Below, piece by piece: positions 31,724 through 42,519 of a stretch of 64,000 nucleotides of DNA. The DNA is from Dryomyza anilis. Its lineage: Eukaryota > Arthropoda > Insecta > Diptera > Dryomyzidae. How positions within the stretch are numbered: position 1 is the stretch's first letter; every line of letters starts with the position of its first letter. Both the position numbers and the translations under genes were made by a program. The DNA lies in contig OX638136.1 in assembly GCA_951804985.1 (NCBI GenBank), positions 8,435,852-8,499,851 of the forward strand. Reading direction: 5' to 3'. The notes under the pieces are model-generated. The model had not been told where the DNA came from. It searched no databases and worked only from the letters and a program-made list of their open reading frames with translations.

Positions 31724-33186
31724 AAAAAAATAAATATGAATAATATATAAATAAATATAATGAATTCTTATACATGAAAAACAAAGTGCAATACTCTGTA
31801 ATGGAAATTTATTGGTATCTGAAATTGGTCATCTTCAAAAAATATCGTTGCTATAATTATTACAACTTTTTTTTTAATGTTTATGTATAAATGAAATTAA
31901 ATCGAATTAATGCGATATGTGGTCGAATACGACCTTTTTGTTGTTAAAATGATAAAACGAAAAAAAGTAAAATTTTAAAAGAATAAAAAAAATCGTAAAA
32001 TGGCAACTCTTAACATGCAAAGCTAAAACAAAACTTTAAATGCACCTTAAAGCACAAACCATAAATGCAACGATTTGCAGAAAAAACTGATTCTTGATAT
32101 TTTTGCACTATTTTTTTTATTGGAGTAAATTATTTCTATTATAATTAGATGTAATATACCCTATATTGAAAAAAAAAAAATAAACATGAATATTGTTAAT
32201 TAAATATAATACCTATAATTAAATAAAAAAAATATTTTTTTTTTCATTAATGCTTATTTACAGATTACTCGTTTCAATTTTAATTGTTTTTTTTTTTTGC
32301 ACGCACTATCCTTGAGATAATTATTCCTAAGTATGATACAGTTTCTGATGTTTCTGTATAATTTTAATTTATGGTTTATCTTTTGAACAGAGTTCCGAAA
32401 GTCACATAAATGAATACACATAATGACTCAGTCATGCATAATCCGCATAAGTTAGAAAGCACACATTTAATTTTAGAACACACGACATGAGTGAGTAAGA
32501 GAAAAAAATCCGACTTACTCTCTACTCATAAATGGATAATCATCGGAGAGTAAAAACTTTACTACTCATGAGTGCTGTCTTCAACTCATTTATTTTTCTC
32601 CTCACGAGGGAGTAGCATTACGCATTTTATCTTTTTCTCATATTCATAAAAGTACAAGGCCAAATTGTATAAACATGGTGCTCATTTTTTGTATGTATGC
32701 AACGAGTAAGCGATGTTGCCATAATTCCCGATTTACATTGGCTGCATTCAGCGATCTCAACAGTTTCGAAATTGCCGTTTATAATTATTTAAGTTAAAAT
32801 GTGATTGAATGTCATCGAATGTTATCGATAACAAAACATGGATAGGTCTTATTTTATGAATGAAATAGCACAATGGAAAAAGTTATTTAAAATCAATCCC
32901 AAATGATCCGACTTCCGTCTATGAATTAACACTCTCAAAGTCCACCATTTATGTGCACCATTATCACGTGCGCGTTCGGAAAAAATATTTTGAATTTAAA
33001 TTTGTTTAAAATTAGTTTTAAACTTAAAAACGTAATTTTTTAACTGTCAATATTTAAGAATATTTCTTTTTTTCCATATTTTTATTAATTTATGAACTCT
33101 CTTTTATAAATGCACTAATGCCAAAATCTACTCACAGCTCAGCCAACAAACTTTAAACAAATTCGCAACGTTTTTCCAATTAATTG

Positions 33187-33414
33187 AATTTTAGTGTGGT
33201 GAGTTTAAGTGTGGTGATTTTTAGTGTGGTGAGTTTTAGTGTGGTGAGTTTTAGTGTCGTGAGTTTTGGTGTGGTGAGTGTAAGTGTGGTGAGTTTTAGT
33301 GTGGTGAATTTTAGTGTGGTGAATTATAGTGTGGTGGGTTTTAGTGTGGTGAATTTAAGGGTGAATTTTAGTGTTGTGAGTTTTAGTTTGGTTAGTTTTA
33401 GTGTGGTGAGTTTG
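33187..33414 (+). repeat. 15-bp minisatellite, U4
   Basis: Same repeat number as U3; the following T-run is longer by one base. Confidence 0.9.
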
Positions 33415-33560
33415 TTTTTCTTTTTCTTTCCTTTTTTTTTGTTTTTCATTTAGTTTGGATTGTGGTTTTATGTGATTGCTTTTGTTTTTGTATTTTTGTT
33501 TTTGTTTTGTGCTTTTGCTTTTTTGTTTTTAATTTTTTTTTGTATTTGAGTTTTTTGTTT

Positions 33561-33800
33561 CATGTTCGTAGCTGGTGAAAGGGCCGAGTTATATCGTATT
33601 GAAAGTTTATGATGTATGGGAGGTGCCACGCCTATTTGTTCAATCCCGCCCATATATAGCCTATCATTCCTTCCAGACCATACCGCATCTGTGGTAAAAA
33701 TTTCAAGAAAATCGGATCAGCCGTTTAGACGGAGAAGCGGAACAAACGTACAAACGAACAAACAGATTTATTATATTAATAGGATTATAATTATATATAC
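33561..33800 (+). mobile_element. Non-LTR or SINE-like 3' tail, U4
   Basis: Collinear with U3, with CGCCTATTTGTTCAATCC as in U1. Confidence 0.5.
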
Positions 33801-34630
33801 ATAATGACGTCGCTGTTTTAAAAATCATGTAATATACGTATAAATTTAGCAAAAATTAATCATGATATCCACAAAAAATAATAAAAATGATTTGGTATTT
33901 GTTATATATGATTATAGCAGGGAAAAAATGTTTGGATTTTTAATTCGCTTTTATTTGTTATAATACTTAGTAATTTAAAACGCGAGATATTTGCAAACCT
34001 TTTTTTCCCAAATTTTTTGACCACCTTATTGAAAGCTCGGTAAAAATGTTATTGGTTGTTATCTCATAAAATGATGCATAGAAAATTTTAAAACCCACAT
34101 TTTAGAATGTTGCAGGTCATTTCCAATAATATGCTTGAACATTTGTTTGCATATTTGGAATTTTATTTGAGGTTTATGTCAATCGATAGGCACTTTAAAA
34201 ACAAACATTTAATGCCTTTACGTAAATATTTTATCTTGTACCTATAAAAAGTTATAGCAAAAAACAATATCAATTATATAATTTTACACAACATTCCAAA
34301 AATACCACAGATGGGAAGATTCCAACAGAAATGGCAACAATGATGCTAAACATTGCAAGCCTGTACAGTAAGTAGATCAACGCATTCTCTTTGTCCTTGA
34401 ACAAATATGAGTTGACGAAAAGAGAGAGTTTGCATGTGTAATGCGGATGAAGAGGTGAAACGCAAAACTCTCTTGTGAGTAGCAAAATCTCTACTCACAA
34501 AACGCGACTCTCTTATGAGTTGTGAGTTTGCCGTATATTTTCTGGCTACTCACTCATGAAGTGAGTAGCAACGAGAAAAAAATATTTTGCAAATCTCATG
34601 AGTTTGAGTGAGCGTGAGTCAGGAACTCTG

Positions 34631-34953
34631 CTTTTGAATAATAAAATTTTTAATGGAGGTTTAAATTTTTATATTGTTTAATTTCGCGCTATTCATGTCT
34701 TAATTAGAGTTTAACAATGGTTTGAGATCATCATGGTTTTTATTTTCAGGATTTACTGAAGATGATCAAGGTTGGGAGGGAAATAGTTGTTGCACTAAAA
34801 TCAATGCACAACATGTGTGGAAGTGTTTTGACGGAAATACTAATCTCTTTGGCTTTTAAAATCTTTTACTTTTTGGAATGTTTCGGACATTTCAATCTAT
34901 TTCTTTTGCACACACATTTAAATATTTCTTGCTGTAGCAACGTGCATCTTTAA
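34631..34953 (+). pseudogene. Exon-like segment E1, U4
   Basis: Acceptor-like TTTTCAG at 34749 region and an open frame 34762-34953 ending SNVHL. The upstream ATG-like start is changed (AACAATGGTTTGAGATC). Confidence 0.35.
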
Positions 34954-35454
34954 GTCATTCGGAAGCAAGATCCCTACCCCGACTAGCTAGTGCGTGCTAC
35001 CGCTTCCGGATACTTTTCAAAACCGTTTATATTTTCATATCGTTGCATGCTACAGAGAAGAGAATTTTTTGAGATAATTAGTCCTAAGTATGATACAATT
35101 TCTGATGTTTTTGTATAATTTTTAATTATTTTAGGTTTTTCTATTGATTAATAAAATTTGTAATGGAGGTTTAAAAATATTATATTGTTTAATTTCGCGC
35201 TATTCATGTCTTAATTGGAGTTTAATAATGGTTTGCGATCATCATGGTAGGAAATACACATTGCATAGCAGGCATTTTGAGTTTGTGAAAACAGTCAGGC
35301 TTTCTATATTACATTGTACGCAGGAAAGTGAGCCCCTAGCAGGCAAAATCAGGCAGAAACATTTTATAGGAATTTCTGTTTTGAAATTTTAAAAATCATT
35401 TTAATAGTAGGCAACTGAAAAGGGAAATGTAATCTGCGAGTAGCAGGCAAACAC

Positions 35455-36270
35455 ATTGTATAGAATTTCTGTTTTAAAATTTTAAAAGTTTGATCAACAA
35501 GTTGTCGACAGAAAATTTTATTTACATTATTTCTGTTTTGAAGTTTTAAAAGCTTGATCGTTAAAAGCTTGAAGTTGTCGATAGAAAATGTTGTTTACAA
35601 TGCTGCTGTTTTTTTTCATAGTCGGTCTAAGCCGACCTTTGTGGTTACCATTCAAAGTGGTATCTTTTTTTAAAAAAGGTGAATGCACGCCAAATTGAAA
35701 TTGAAAATTTCAATTGGACCAATGCATATACTGTGTATATATTTGTGGTATAACAAACAAAACACAACAAAAAGCACGAAAAATAAGTATTTTAATGTTG
35801 CGACATAAAAAATAAACAAAAAGCTTTTACATGAGCTTTCGACCAACATTGTTTTAAATGTAAAGCATTTCAAACGCACAAACACTTAGGCATTTTGTTA
35901 ATGTTGCCCTTCGTTGATCTAGATCATATGTTTATGATCCGTACCTTTCCCTACCATTTTGCTTCCGGATTATTGCCCACCTTACCCTGCCTGAGCCTAC
36001 CATTTTACTTACACCTGTTTGGCTACCATACGCTACATATGCCTGCCATTCCCCTACCAATTTTGTTTTCATGCTATAGCAGGGAACTGGTATGTTCAAA
36101 CAAGCCCCTAGCAGGCAAACGCATTTTGTGTAAGTTTTAGTTTTGAAGTTTTGAAAAGTATCTTTATAGCTAGAATATGGAAGGGAAAGGTAGCAGGCAA
36201 ACACGTTGTATAGGAATTTTGATTTCAAATTTTAAAAAGCATTTTAAAGGTAGGAAAGTAAAAGAGAATT
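35455..36270. repeat. Composite repeat B, U4 first copy
   Basis: Contains an intact empty Harbinger target (ACACATTGTATAGAATTTC). The second 64-bp subrepeat is rearranged (AAAAGCTTGATCGTTAAAAGC) and most of the AACCAGTT remnant is deleted after CCGACC. Confidence 0.8.
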
Positions 36271-37228
36271 TTCAATAAAAAAAAAATGCAATTTAATAAA
36301 ATAATAAAACTTATTAATTATAAATGTATCAATTTTGATATTCTTAAAAACTTTTGTTTACTTTAAATATTTTCGATTATCTTCAAATATTTTCGATTAT
36401 TTTTGAATACTTACACTTAACGAAAAATTTCGTTTTCATATTAATCTATTTTTTTTTATTTTGCAACATGTCACTCAGACTTACTACTGAAGATGTATCT
36501 CCCTCGGCGGTTAGTACAACAATATGTTGTATTTGTACCTAAAGTGGTGGGACCTACAGTTAATTGCCGAATCCGAACGGCGGATGAGAGCTTTTCATAG
36601 GCAAAAATAACAAGATTGTTTCAGAAAAAAAAAATATATATGAATAATATATAAATAAATATAATGAATTCTTATACATGCAAAACAAAGTGCATTACTC
36701 TGTAATGGAAATTTATTGTAATTTAATTTTGGTCATCTTCAAAATACCGTTGCTATAATTAATTAGTACAACATTTTTTTAAATGTTTATGTATAAATAA
36801 AATTAAACCAAATTAATGCGATATGTGGTCGAATATGACATTTTTGTTGTTAAAAATCATAAAAAGAAAAAAAGTAAAATTTTAACAGAAAAAAAAATCG
36901 TAAAATGGAAACTCTTAACATGCAAAGCTAAAACAAAATTATAAATGCACCATAAAGCACAAACCATAAATGTAACAATTTGCAGAAAAACCTGGTTCTT
37001 GATATTTTTGCACTATTTTTTTTTTATTAGAGTATTTCTATTATAATTAGATGTAATATACCCTATATTGAAAAAAATAAACATGAATATTGTTAATTAA
37101 ATATAATACCTATAATTAAATGAAAAAAATATTTTTTTTTTCATTAATGCTTATTTAAAAATTACTCTTTTCAATTTTATTTGTTTTTTTTTTGCACTCA
37201 CTATCTTTGAGATAATTAGTCCTAAGTA
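35875..37228. repeat. 1354-bp internal tandem duplication in U4, copy 1
   Basis: From CGCACAAACACTTAG to the next CGCACAAACACTTAG at 37229. It holds a B tail, exon 1 (36468-36542), a fused splice-junction remnant and the AT-rich spacer. E2 and its intron are deleted (CATAGGCAAAAATAACAAG runs straight into ATTGTTTCAG). Also in U5 (about 43441-44793) and U6 (about 51007-52359), absent from U7. Confidence 0.85.
36468..36542 (+). pseudogene. First-exon copy of the gene fragment (MSLRLTT...), U4
   Basis: ATG in a CAACATG context followed by 24 codons, MSLRLTTEDVSPSAVS then a Cys-rich TTICCICT, and TAA. No GT donor at the expected place (CTAAAGTGG instead of CGGTGAGAG), so this copy is dead. Copies at 44032-44106 and 51599-51673. 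Confidence 0.4.
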
Positions 37229-37516
37229 CGCACAAACACTTAGTCATTTTGTTAATGTTGCCCTTCGTTGATCTAGATCATATGTTTATGATCCGTACCT
37301 TTCCCTACCATTTTGCTTCCGGATTATTGCCCACCTTACCCTGCCTGAGCCTACCATTTTACTTACACCTGTTTGGCTACCATACGCTACATATGCCTGC
37401 CATTCCCCTACCAATTTTGTTTTCATGCTATAGCAGGGAACTGGTATGTTCAAACGAGCCCCTAGCAGGCAAACGCATTTTGTGTAAGTTTTGGTTTTGA
37501 AGTTTTGAAAAGTATC

Positions 37517-37556
37517 TTTATAGCTAGAATATTCCCTTCCATATTCTAGCTATAAA
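37517..37556. repeat. 40-bp perfect inverted repeat (16-bp arms, 8-base loop), U4
   Basis: TTTATAGCTAGAATAT, loop TCCCTTCC, then the exact reverse complement of the left arm. In all other B copies this site reads TTTATAGCTAGAATATGGAAGGGAA without the return arm. It is therefore a local inverted duplication of the kind made by template switching. Inherited by U5-U7 and the array edge. Confidence 0.95.
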
Positions 37557-37867
37557 GGTAGTCTATCTGTAGCAGGCAAACACATTGTATAAGAATTTTG
37601 ATTTGAAATTTTAAAAAGCATTTTAATAGTAGGGAACTAAAAGGGATTTTTAAAATAAAATAAATAAATACAATTTAATAAAATAATAAAACTTAGTAAA
37701 TAAATAAAACTTATTAGTTATAAATGAGTCAATTTTGATATTCTTGAATACAGTTGAAAACTTTTGAATATTTTGGATTACCTTCAAATATTTTCGATTA
37801 TTTTTGAAAACTTACACTTAACGAAAAATTTCGTTTTCACATTTATCTATTTTTTTTATTTTAAAAC

Positions 37868-37936
37868 ATGTCACTCAGACTTACTACTGATGATTTATCT
37901 GCCTCGGCGGCTGGTGCAACAACATGTTGTATTTGA
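37868..37936 (+). pseudogene. First-exon copy 2 of the gene fragment, U4
   Basis: MSLRLTTDDLSASAAG then ATTCCI and a TGA stop one codon before the ACG-GTGAGAG donor. It lies upstream of E2 at 38210-38270 in the original exon order. Confidence 0.4.
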
Positions 37937-38209
37937 ACGGTGAGAGCTTTTCATAGGCAAGAATGGAATGGGTTAAAAGTAACTTTTGTTATGTTATCAT
38001 ACTTCAAAAATAATAAAATGAGTGCGTTAATTTGAAAAAGAAAAGAAGAGCAAATATATCGAATGTGTAAAAGAAAAAAATATTAAACGAAATTAACTGA
38101 GAAAATGTTGTTAAAAAAATGTTGCCAAAGAATAAGTTTGCCTCAAGAGGCATGTTGCGACACACACAAAATTCTCTCAAAACCCACACAAACTTCGTAA
38201 CATTTACAG

Positions 38210-38270
38210 GTCTGCGATTACACTCGGAACGTTGAAAGATCTTTCAACCTTGGAGCATCATCAGGAGAAT
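38210..38270 (+). pseudogene. Exon-like E2, U4
   Basis: TTTACAG acceptor, 61 bp, GTGAGT donor. Phase-0 reading VCDYTRNVERSFNLGASSGE is open, unlike U1-U3. The following 87-bp intron ends in the GTTTCAG that became the hAT-2 target. Confidence 0.4.
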
Positions 38271-38358
38271 GTGAGTTTGTTCGCTCTTAATAACTCATAT
38301 TGTATTACATTGTTTTTGTGTGTTACCAAAATCAAATAAAGTTAATTACTGTTTCAGA

Positions 38359-39388
38359 CAGGGGTAGAAACCGGAACTATAAAAAGAACGTTTGACAATC
38401 GTTCCGATATTGTTCCGTTCCGGAACGAACGAAAAGCAAAAGTTCCGAGCGCAAACGTTTCAGTCGGAACTTTTGCTCAAAAGTTCCGGCTCAAAAGTTC
38501 CGATCGGAACTTTTGCATACAAAAAACGTTTGAATCGTTCCTATCGCCATATGCACGCATACTGGTGCGTCATTGGAACTTTTTTGGGTGAATCTGTTCC
38601 TGTGGGCCTAGATTCGCATCCTGGTGCGTCATTGGAACTTTTTCGGGTGAATCGCTTCATGTGGGCCTAGATACAGATCCTGGTGCGTCATTAGAACTTT
38701 TTAGTGTGAATCGCTTCCTGTGGGTCTAGATACGGATCCTGGTGCGTTATTGAAACTTTTTTGGGTGAATCTCTTCCTGTGGGCCTAGATACGGATCCTG
38801 GTGCGTCATTGGAACTTTTTTGGGTGAATCGCTTCCTGTGGGCCTAGATACGCATCCAGGTGCGTCATTGGAACTTTTTCGGGTGAATCGCTTCCTGTGG
38901 GCCTAGATACGGATCCTGGTGCGTCATTGGAACTTTTTTGGGTGAATCTCTTCCTGTGGGCCTAGATACGCATCCAGGTGCGCCATTGGAACTTTCCTGT
39001 GTGAATCTGTTCCTGTGGGCCTAGATACGCATCCTGGTGCGTCAGATTCATCGAAAAAAGTTCCAATGACGCACCAGGATCTGTATCTAGGCCCACAGGA
39101 AGCGATTCACCCGAAAAAATTCCACTGACGCACCTGGATGCGTATCTAGGTCCACAGGAAGCGATTCACCCAAAAAAAGTTCCAACGACACACCTAGATG
39201 TGAATCCATACACATTGGAACTTTTAAATGGAACGAATCAATCGTTCTTCATCGGAACGTTCTTTGTCGGAACGATTCAAACGTTTTTTGTATGCAAAAG
39301 TTCCGAGCGGAACTTTTGAGCAAAAGTTCCGATTAAAACGTTTGCGCTCGGAACTTTTGCTTTTCGTTCGTTCCGTTCCCAACCCCTG
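38359..39388. mobile_element. hAT-2 foldback element, U4 copy (1030 bp)
   Basis: Termini CAGGGGTAGAAACCGG and the right end CCGTTCCCAACCCCTG are inverted relatives of a hAT CAGGGGT terminus, with the 8-bp target GTTTCAGA on both sides (38351-38358 and 39389-39396). Long inverted arms are built from AAAAGTTCCG, CGGAACTTTTG and AACGTTTGAATCGTTCC blocks. Between them lie about eight forward and about three reverse 59-bp repeats. No transposase; open frames inside are translations of the repeats. Confidence 0.9.
38564..39040 (+). repeat. 59-bp repeats inside hAT-2, forward set, U4
   Basis: About eight units beginning GGTGCGTCATTGGAAC and containing GTGGGCCTAGATACGG. The reverse-oriented set lies at about 39050-39210, so transcripts could fold back. 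Variants alternate between GGATCCT and GCATCCA ends, and between CGCTTCCTG and CTCTTCCTG. Confidence 0.9.
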
Positions 39389-39396
39389 GTTTCAGA

Positions 39397-39961
39397 AAAA
39401 AAATATGTATGAATAATATATAAATAAATATAATTAATTCTTATACATGCAAAACAAAGTGCATTACTCTGTAATGGAAATTTATTGTTATTTGAAATTG
39501 GTCATCTTCAAAAAATATCGTTGCTATAATTAGTACAACTTTTTTTAATGCTTATGTATAAATAAAACTAAATCGAATTAATGCGATATGTGGTCGAATA
39601 TGACATTTTTGTTGTTAAAATCATAAAAATAAAAAAAGTAAAATTTTAAAAGAATAAAAAAAATCGTAAAATGGCAAATCTTAACATGCAAAGCTGAAAC
39701 AAAATTATAAATGCACCTTAAAGCACAAACCATAAATGCAACAATTTGCAGCAAAAACTGGTTCTTGTTTTTTTTTTTATTGGAGTATTTCTATTATAAT
39801 TAGATGTAATATACCCTATATTGAAAACAATAAACATGAATATTGTTAATTAAATATTTTTTATTTACAGATTACTCTTTTCAATTTTAATTGTTTTTTT
39901 TTTTGCACGCACTATCTTTGAGATAATTAGTCCTAAGTATGATACAATTTCTGATGTTTCT
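39397..39961. other. AT-rich spacer between hAT-2 and next unit
   Basis: Poly-A/T rich and without convincing coding, RNA or element structure. It equals the U1-U3 spacer but has lost the GAAAAAAATATTTTTTT segment and the last part of segment D, where the truncated hAT-1 now begins. Confidence 0.6.
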
Positions 39962-40759
39962 GAGTTCCGAAAGTCACATAAATGAATACACATAATGACT
40001 CAGTCATGCATAATCCGCATAAGTTAGAAAGCACACATTTAATTTTAGAACACACGACATGAGTGAGTAAGAGAAAAAAATCCGACTTACTCTCTACTCA
40101 TAAATGGATAATCATCGGAGAGTAAAAACTTTACTACTCATGAGTGCTGTCTTCAACTCATTTATTTTTCTCCTCACGAGGGAGTAGCATTACGCATTTT
40201 ATCTTTTTCTCATATTCATAAAAGTACAAGGCCAAATTGTATAAACATGGTGCTCATTTTTTGTATGTATGCAACGAGTAAGCGATGTTGCCATAATTCC
40301 CGATTTACATTGGCTGCATTCAGCGATCTCAACAGTTTCGAAATTGCCGTTTATAATTATTTAAGTTAAAATGTGATTGAATGTCATCGAATGTTATCGA
40401 TAACAAAACATGGATAGGTCTTATTTTATGAATGAAATAGCACAATGGAAAAAGTTATTTAAAATCAATCCCAAATGATCCGACTTCCGTCTATGAATTA
40501 ACACTCTCAAAGTCCACCATTTATGTGCACCATTATCACGTGCGCGTTCGGAAAAAATATTTTGAATTTAAATTTGTTTAAAATTAGTTTTAAACTTAAA
40601 AACGTAATTTTTTAACTGTCAATATTTAAGAATATTTCTTTTTTTTCCATATTTTTATTAATTTATGAACTCTCTTTTATAAATGCACTAATGCCAAAAT
40701 CTACTCACAGCTCAGCCAACAAACTTTAAACAAATTCGCAACGTTTTTCCAATTAATTG

Positions 40760-40979
40760 AATTTTAGTGTGGTGAGTTTAAGTGTGGTGATTTTTAGTGT
40801 GGTGAGTTTTAGTGTGGTGAGTTTTAGTGTCGTGAGTTTTGGTGTGGTGAGTGTAAGTGTGGTGAGTTTTAGTGTGGTGAATTTTAGTGTGGTGAATTAT
40901 AGTGTGGTGGGTTTTAGTGTGGTGAATTTAAGGGAATTTAAGTGAGTTTTAGTTTGGTTAGTTTTAGTGTGGTGAGTTT
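40760..40979 (+). repeat. 15-bp minisatellite, U5
   Basis: An internal change (AAGGGAATTTAAGTGAG) removes about half a unit and shifts the frame, showing the FSVVS frame is not maintained. Confidence 0.9.
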
Positions 40980-41127
40980 GTTTTTCTTTTTCTTTCCTTT
41001 TTTTTTGTTTTTCATTTAGTTTGGATTGTGGTTTTATGTGATTGCTTTTGTTTTTGTATTTTTGTTTTTGTTTTGTGCTTTTGCTTTTTTGTTTTTAATT
41101 TTTTTTTTGTATTTGAGTTTTTTGTTT

Positions 41128-41366
41128 CATGTTCGTAGCTGGTGAAAGGGCCGAGTTATATCGTATTGAAAGTTTATGATGTATGGGAGGTGCCACGCCC
41201 ATTTGTTCAATCCCGCCCATATATAGCCTATCATTCCTTCCAGACCATACCGCATCTGTGGTAAAAATTTCAAGAAAATCGGATCAGCCGTTTAGACGGA
41301 GAAGCGGAACAAACGTACAAACGAACAAACAGATTTATTATATTAATAGGATTATAATTATATATA
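41128..41366 (+). mobile_element. Non-LTR or SINE-like 3' tail, U5
   Basis: As in U4, with CGCCCATTTG in place of CGCCTATTTG. Confidence 0.5.
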
Positions 41367-42196
41367 CATAATGACGTCGCTGTTTTAAAATCATGTAATA
41401 TACGTATAAGTTTAGCAAAAATTAATCATGATATCCACAAAAAATAATAAAAATGATTTGGTATTTGTTATATATGATTATAGCAGGGAAAAAATGTTTG
41501 GATTTTTAATTCGCTTTTATTTGTTATAATACTTAGTAATTTAAAACGCGAGATATTTGCAAACCTTTTTTTCCCAAATTTTTTGACCACCTTATTGAAA
41601 GCTCGGTAAAAATGTTATTGGTTGTTATCTCATAAAATGATGCATAGAAAATTTTAAAACCCACATTTTAGAATGTTGCAGGTCATTTCCAATAATATGC
41701 TTGAACATTTTTTTGCATATTTGGAATTTTATTTGAGGTTTATGTCAATCGATAGGCACTTTAAAAACAAACATTTAATGCCTTTACGTAAATATTTTAT
41801 CTTGTACCTATAAAAAGTTATAGCAAAAAACAATATCAATTATATAATTTTACACAACATTTCAAAAATACCACAGATGGGAAGATTCCAACAGAAATGG
41901 CAACAATGATGCTAAACTTTGCAAGCCTGTACAGTAAGTAGATCAACGCATTCTCTTTGTCCTTGAACAAATATGAGTTGACGAAAAGAGAGAGTTTGCA
42001 TGTGTAATGCGGATGAAGAGGTGAAACGCAAAACTCTCTTGTGAGTAGCAAAATCTCTACTCACAAAACGCGACTCTCTTATGAGTTGTGAGTTTGCCGT
42101 ATATTTTCTGGCTACTCACTCATGAAGTGAGTAGCAACGAGAAAAAAATATTTTGCAAATCTCATGAGTTTGAGTGAGCGTGAGTGAGGAACTCTG

Positions 42197-42519
42197 CTTT
42201 TGAATAATAAAATTTTTAATGGAGGTTTAAATTTTTATATTGTTTAATTTCGCGCTATTCATGTCTTAATTAGAGTTTAACAATGGTTTGAGATCATCAT
42301 GGTTTTTATTTTCAGGATTTACTGAAGATGATCAAGGTTGGGAGGGAAATAGTTGTTGCACTAAAATCAATGCACAACATGTGTGGAAGTGTTTTGACGG
42401 AAATACTTATCTCTTTGGCTTTTAAAATCTTTTACTTTTTGGAATGTTTCGGACATTTCAATCTATTTCTTTTGCACACACATTTAAATATTTCTTGCTG
42501 TAGCAACGTGCATCTTTAA
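42197..42519 (+). pseudogene. Exon-like segment E1, U5
   Basis: Open frame 42328-42519, same as U4 except ACTTATC for ACTAATC. Confidence 0.35.

Larger units (their letters stand above)
25888..32387. repeat. Tandem macro-unit U3 (6500 bp)
   Basis: hAT-1 25888-28131, E1 to 28438, 71-bp duplication 28708-28848, B remnants about 29025-29644, RNase H 29645-30148, MITE C 30374-31047, Motif 1-like site 31286-31296, gene fragment to about 31723, AT-rich spacer to 32387 without recognisable content. Confidence 0.92.
32388..34630. mobile_element. hAT-1, U4 copy with 8-bp target duplication
   Basis: CTTTTGAA at 32380-32387 and 34631-34638. Last copy with an intact left end. Confidence 0.9.
32388..39961. 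repeat. Transitional macro-unit U4 (about 7.57 kb)
   Basis: The left half is U3-like (hAT-1 32388-34630 with both target copies; E1 to 34953). The right half is of the block III type: B 35455-36270, exon 1 copy 36468-36542, AT-rich spacer 36625-37227, second B tail 37229-37650, exon 1' 37868-37936, E2 38210-38270, hAT-2 38359-39388, spacer 39397-39961. RNase H and MITE C are absent. Confidence 0.9.
39962..42196. mobile_element. hAT-1, U5 copy, left terminus truncated
   Basis: Begins GAGTTCCG directly after CTGATGTTTCT. The first two TIR bases, the left CTTTTGAA and the adjoining target DNA are deleted. Right end and right CTTTTGAA intact. U6 and U7 share this deletion, so it preceded their amplification. 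Confidence 0.9.

Noticed and set aside
38392..38670. 92-codon frame inside the foldback element, repeated four times
   Set aside because: It reads through inverted-arm blocks and 59-bp repeats; amino acid repeats follow the DNA repeat. No transposase motif.
38564..39040. CRISPR-like array of regular repeats
   Set aside because: Repeats are contiguous 59-bp units without unique spacers, in a eukaryotic foldback element with target duplications.
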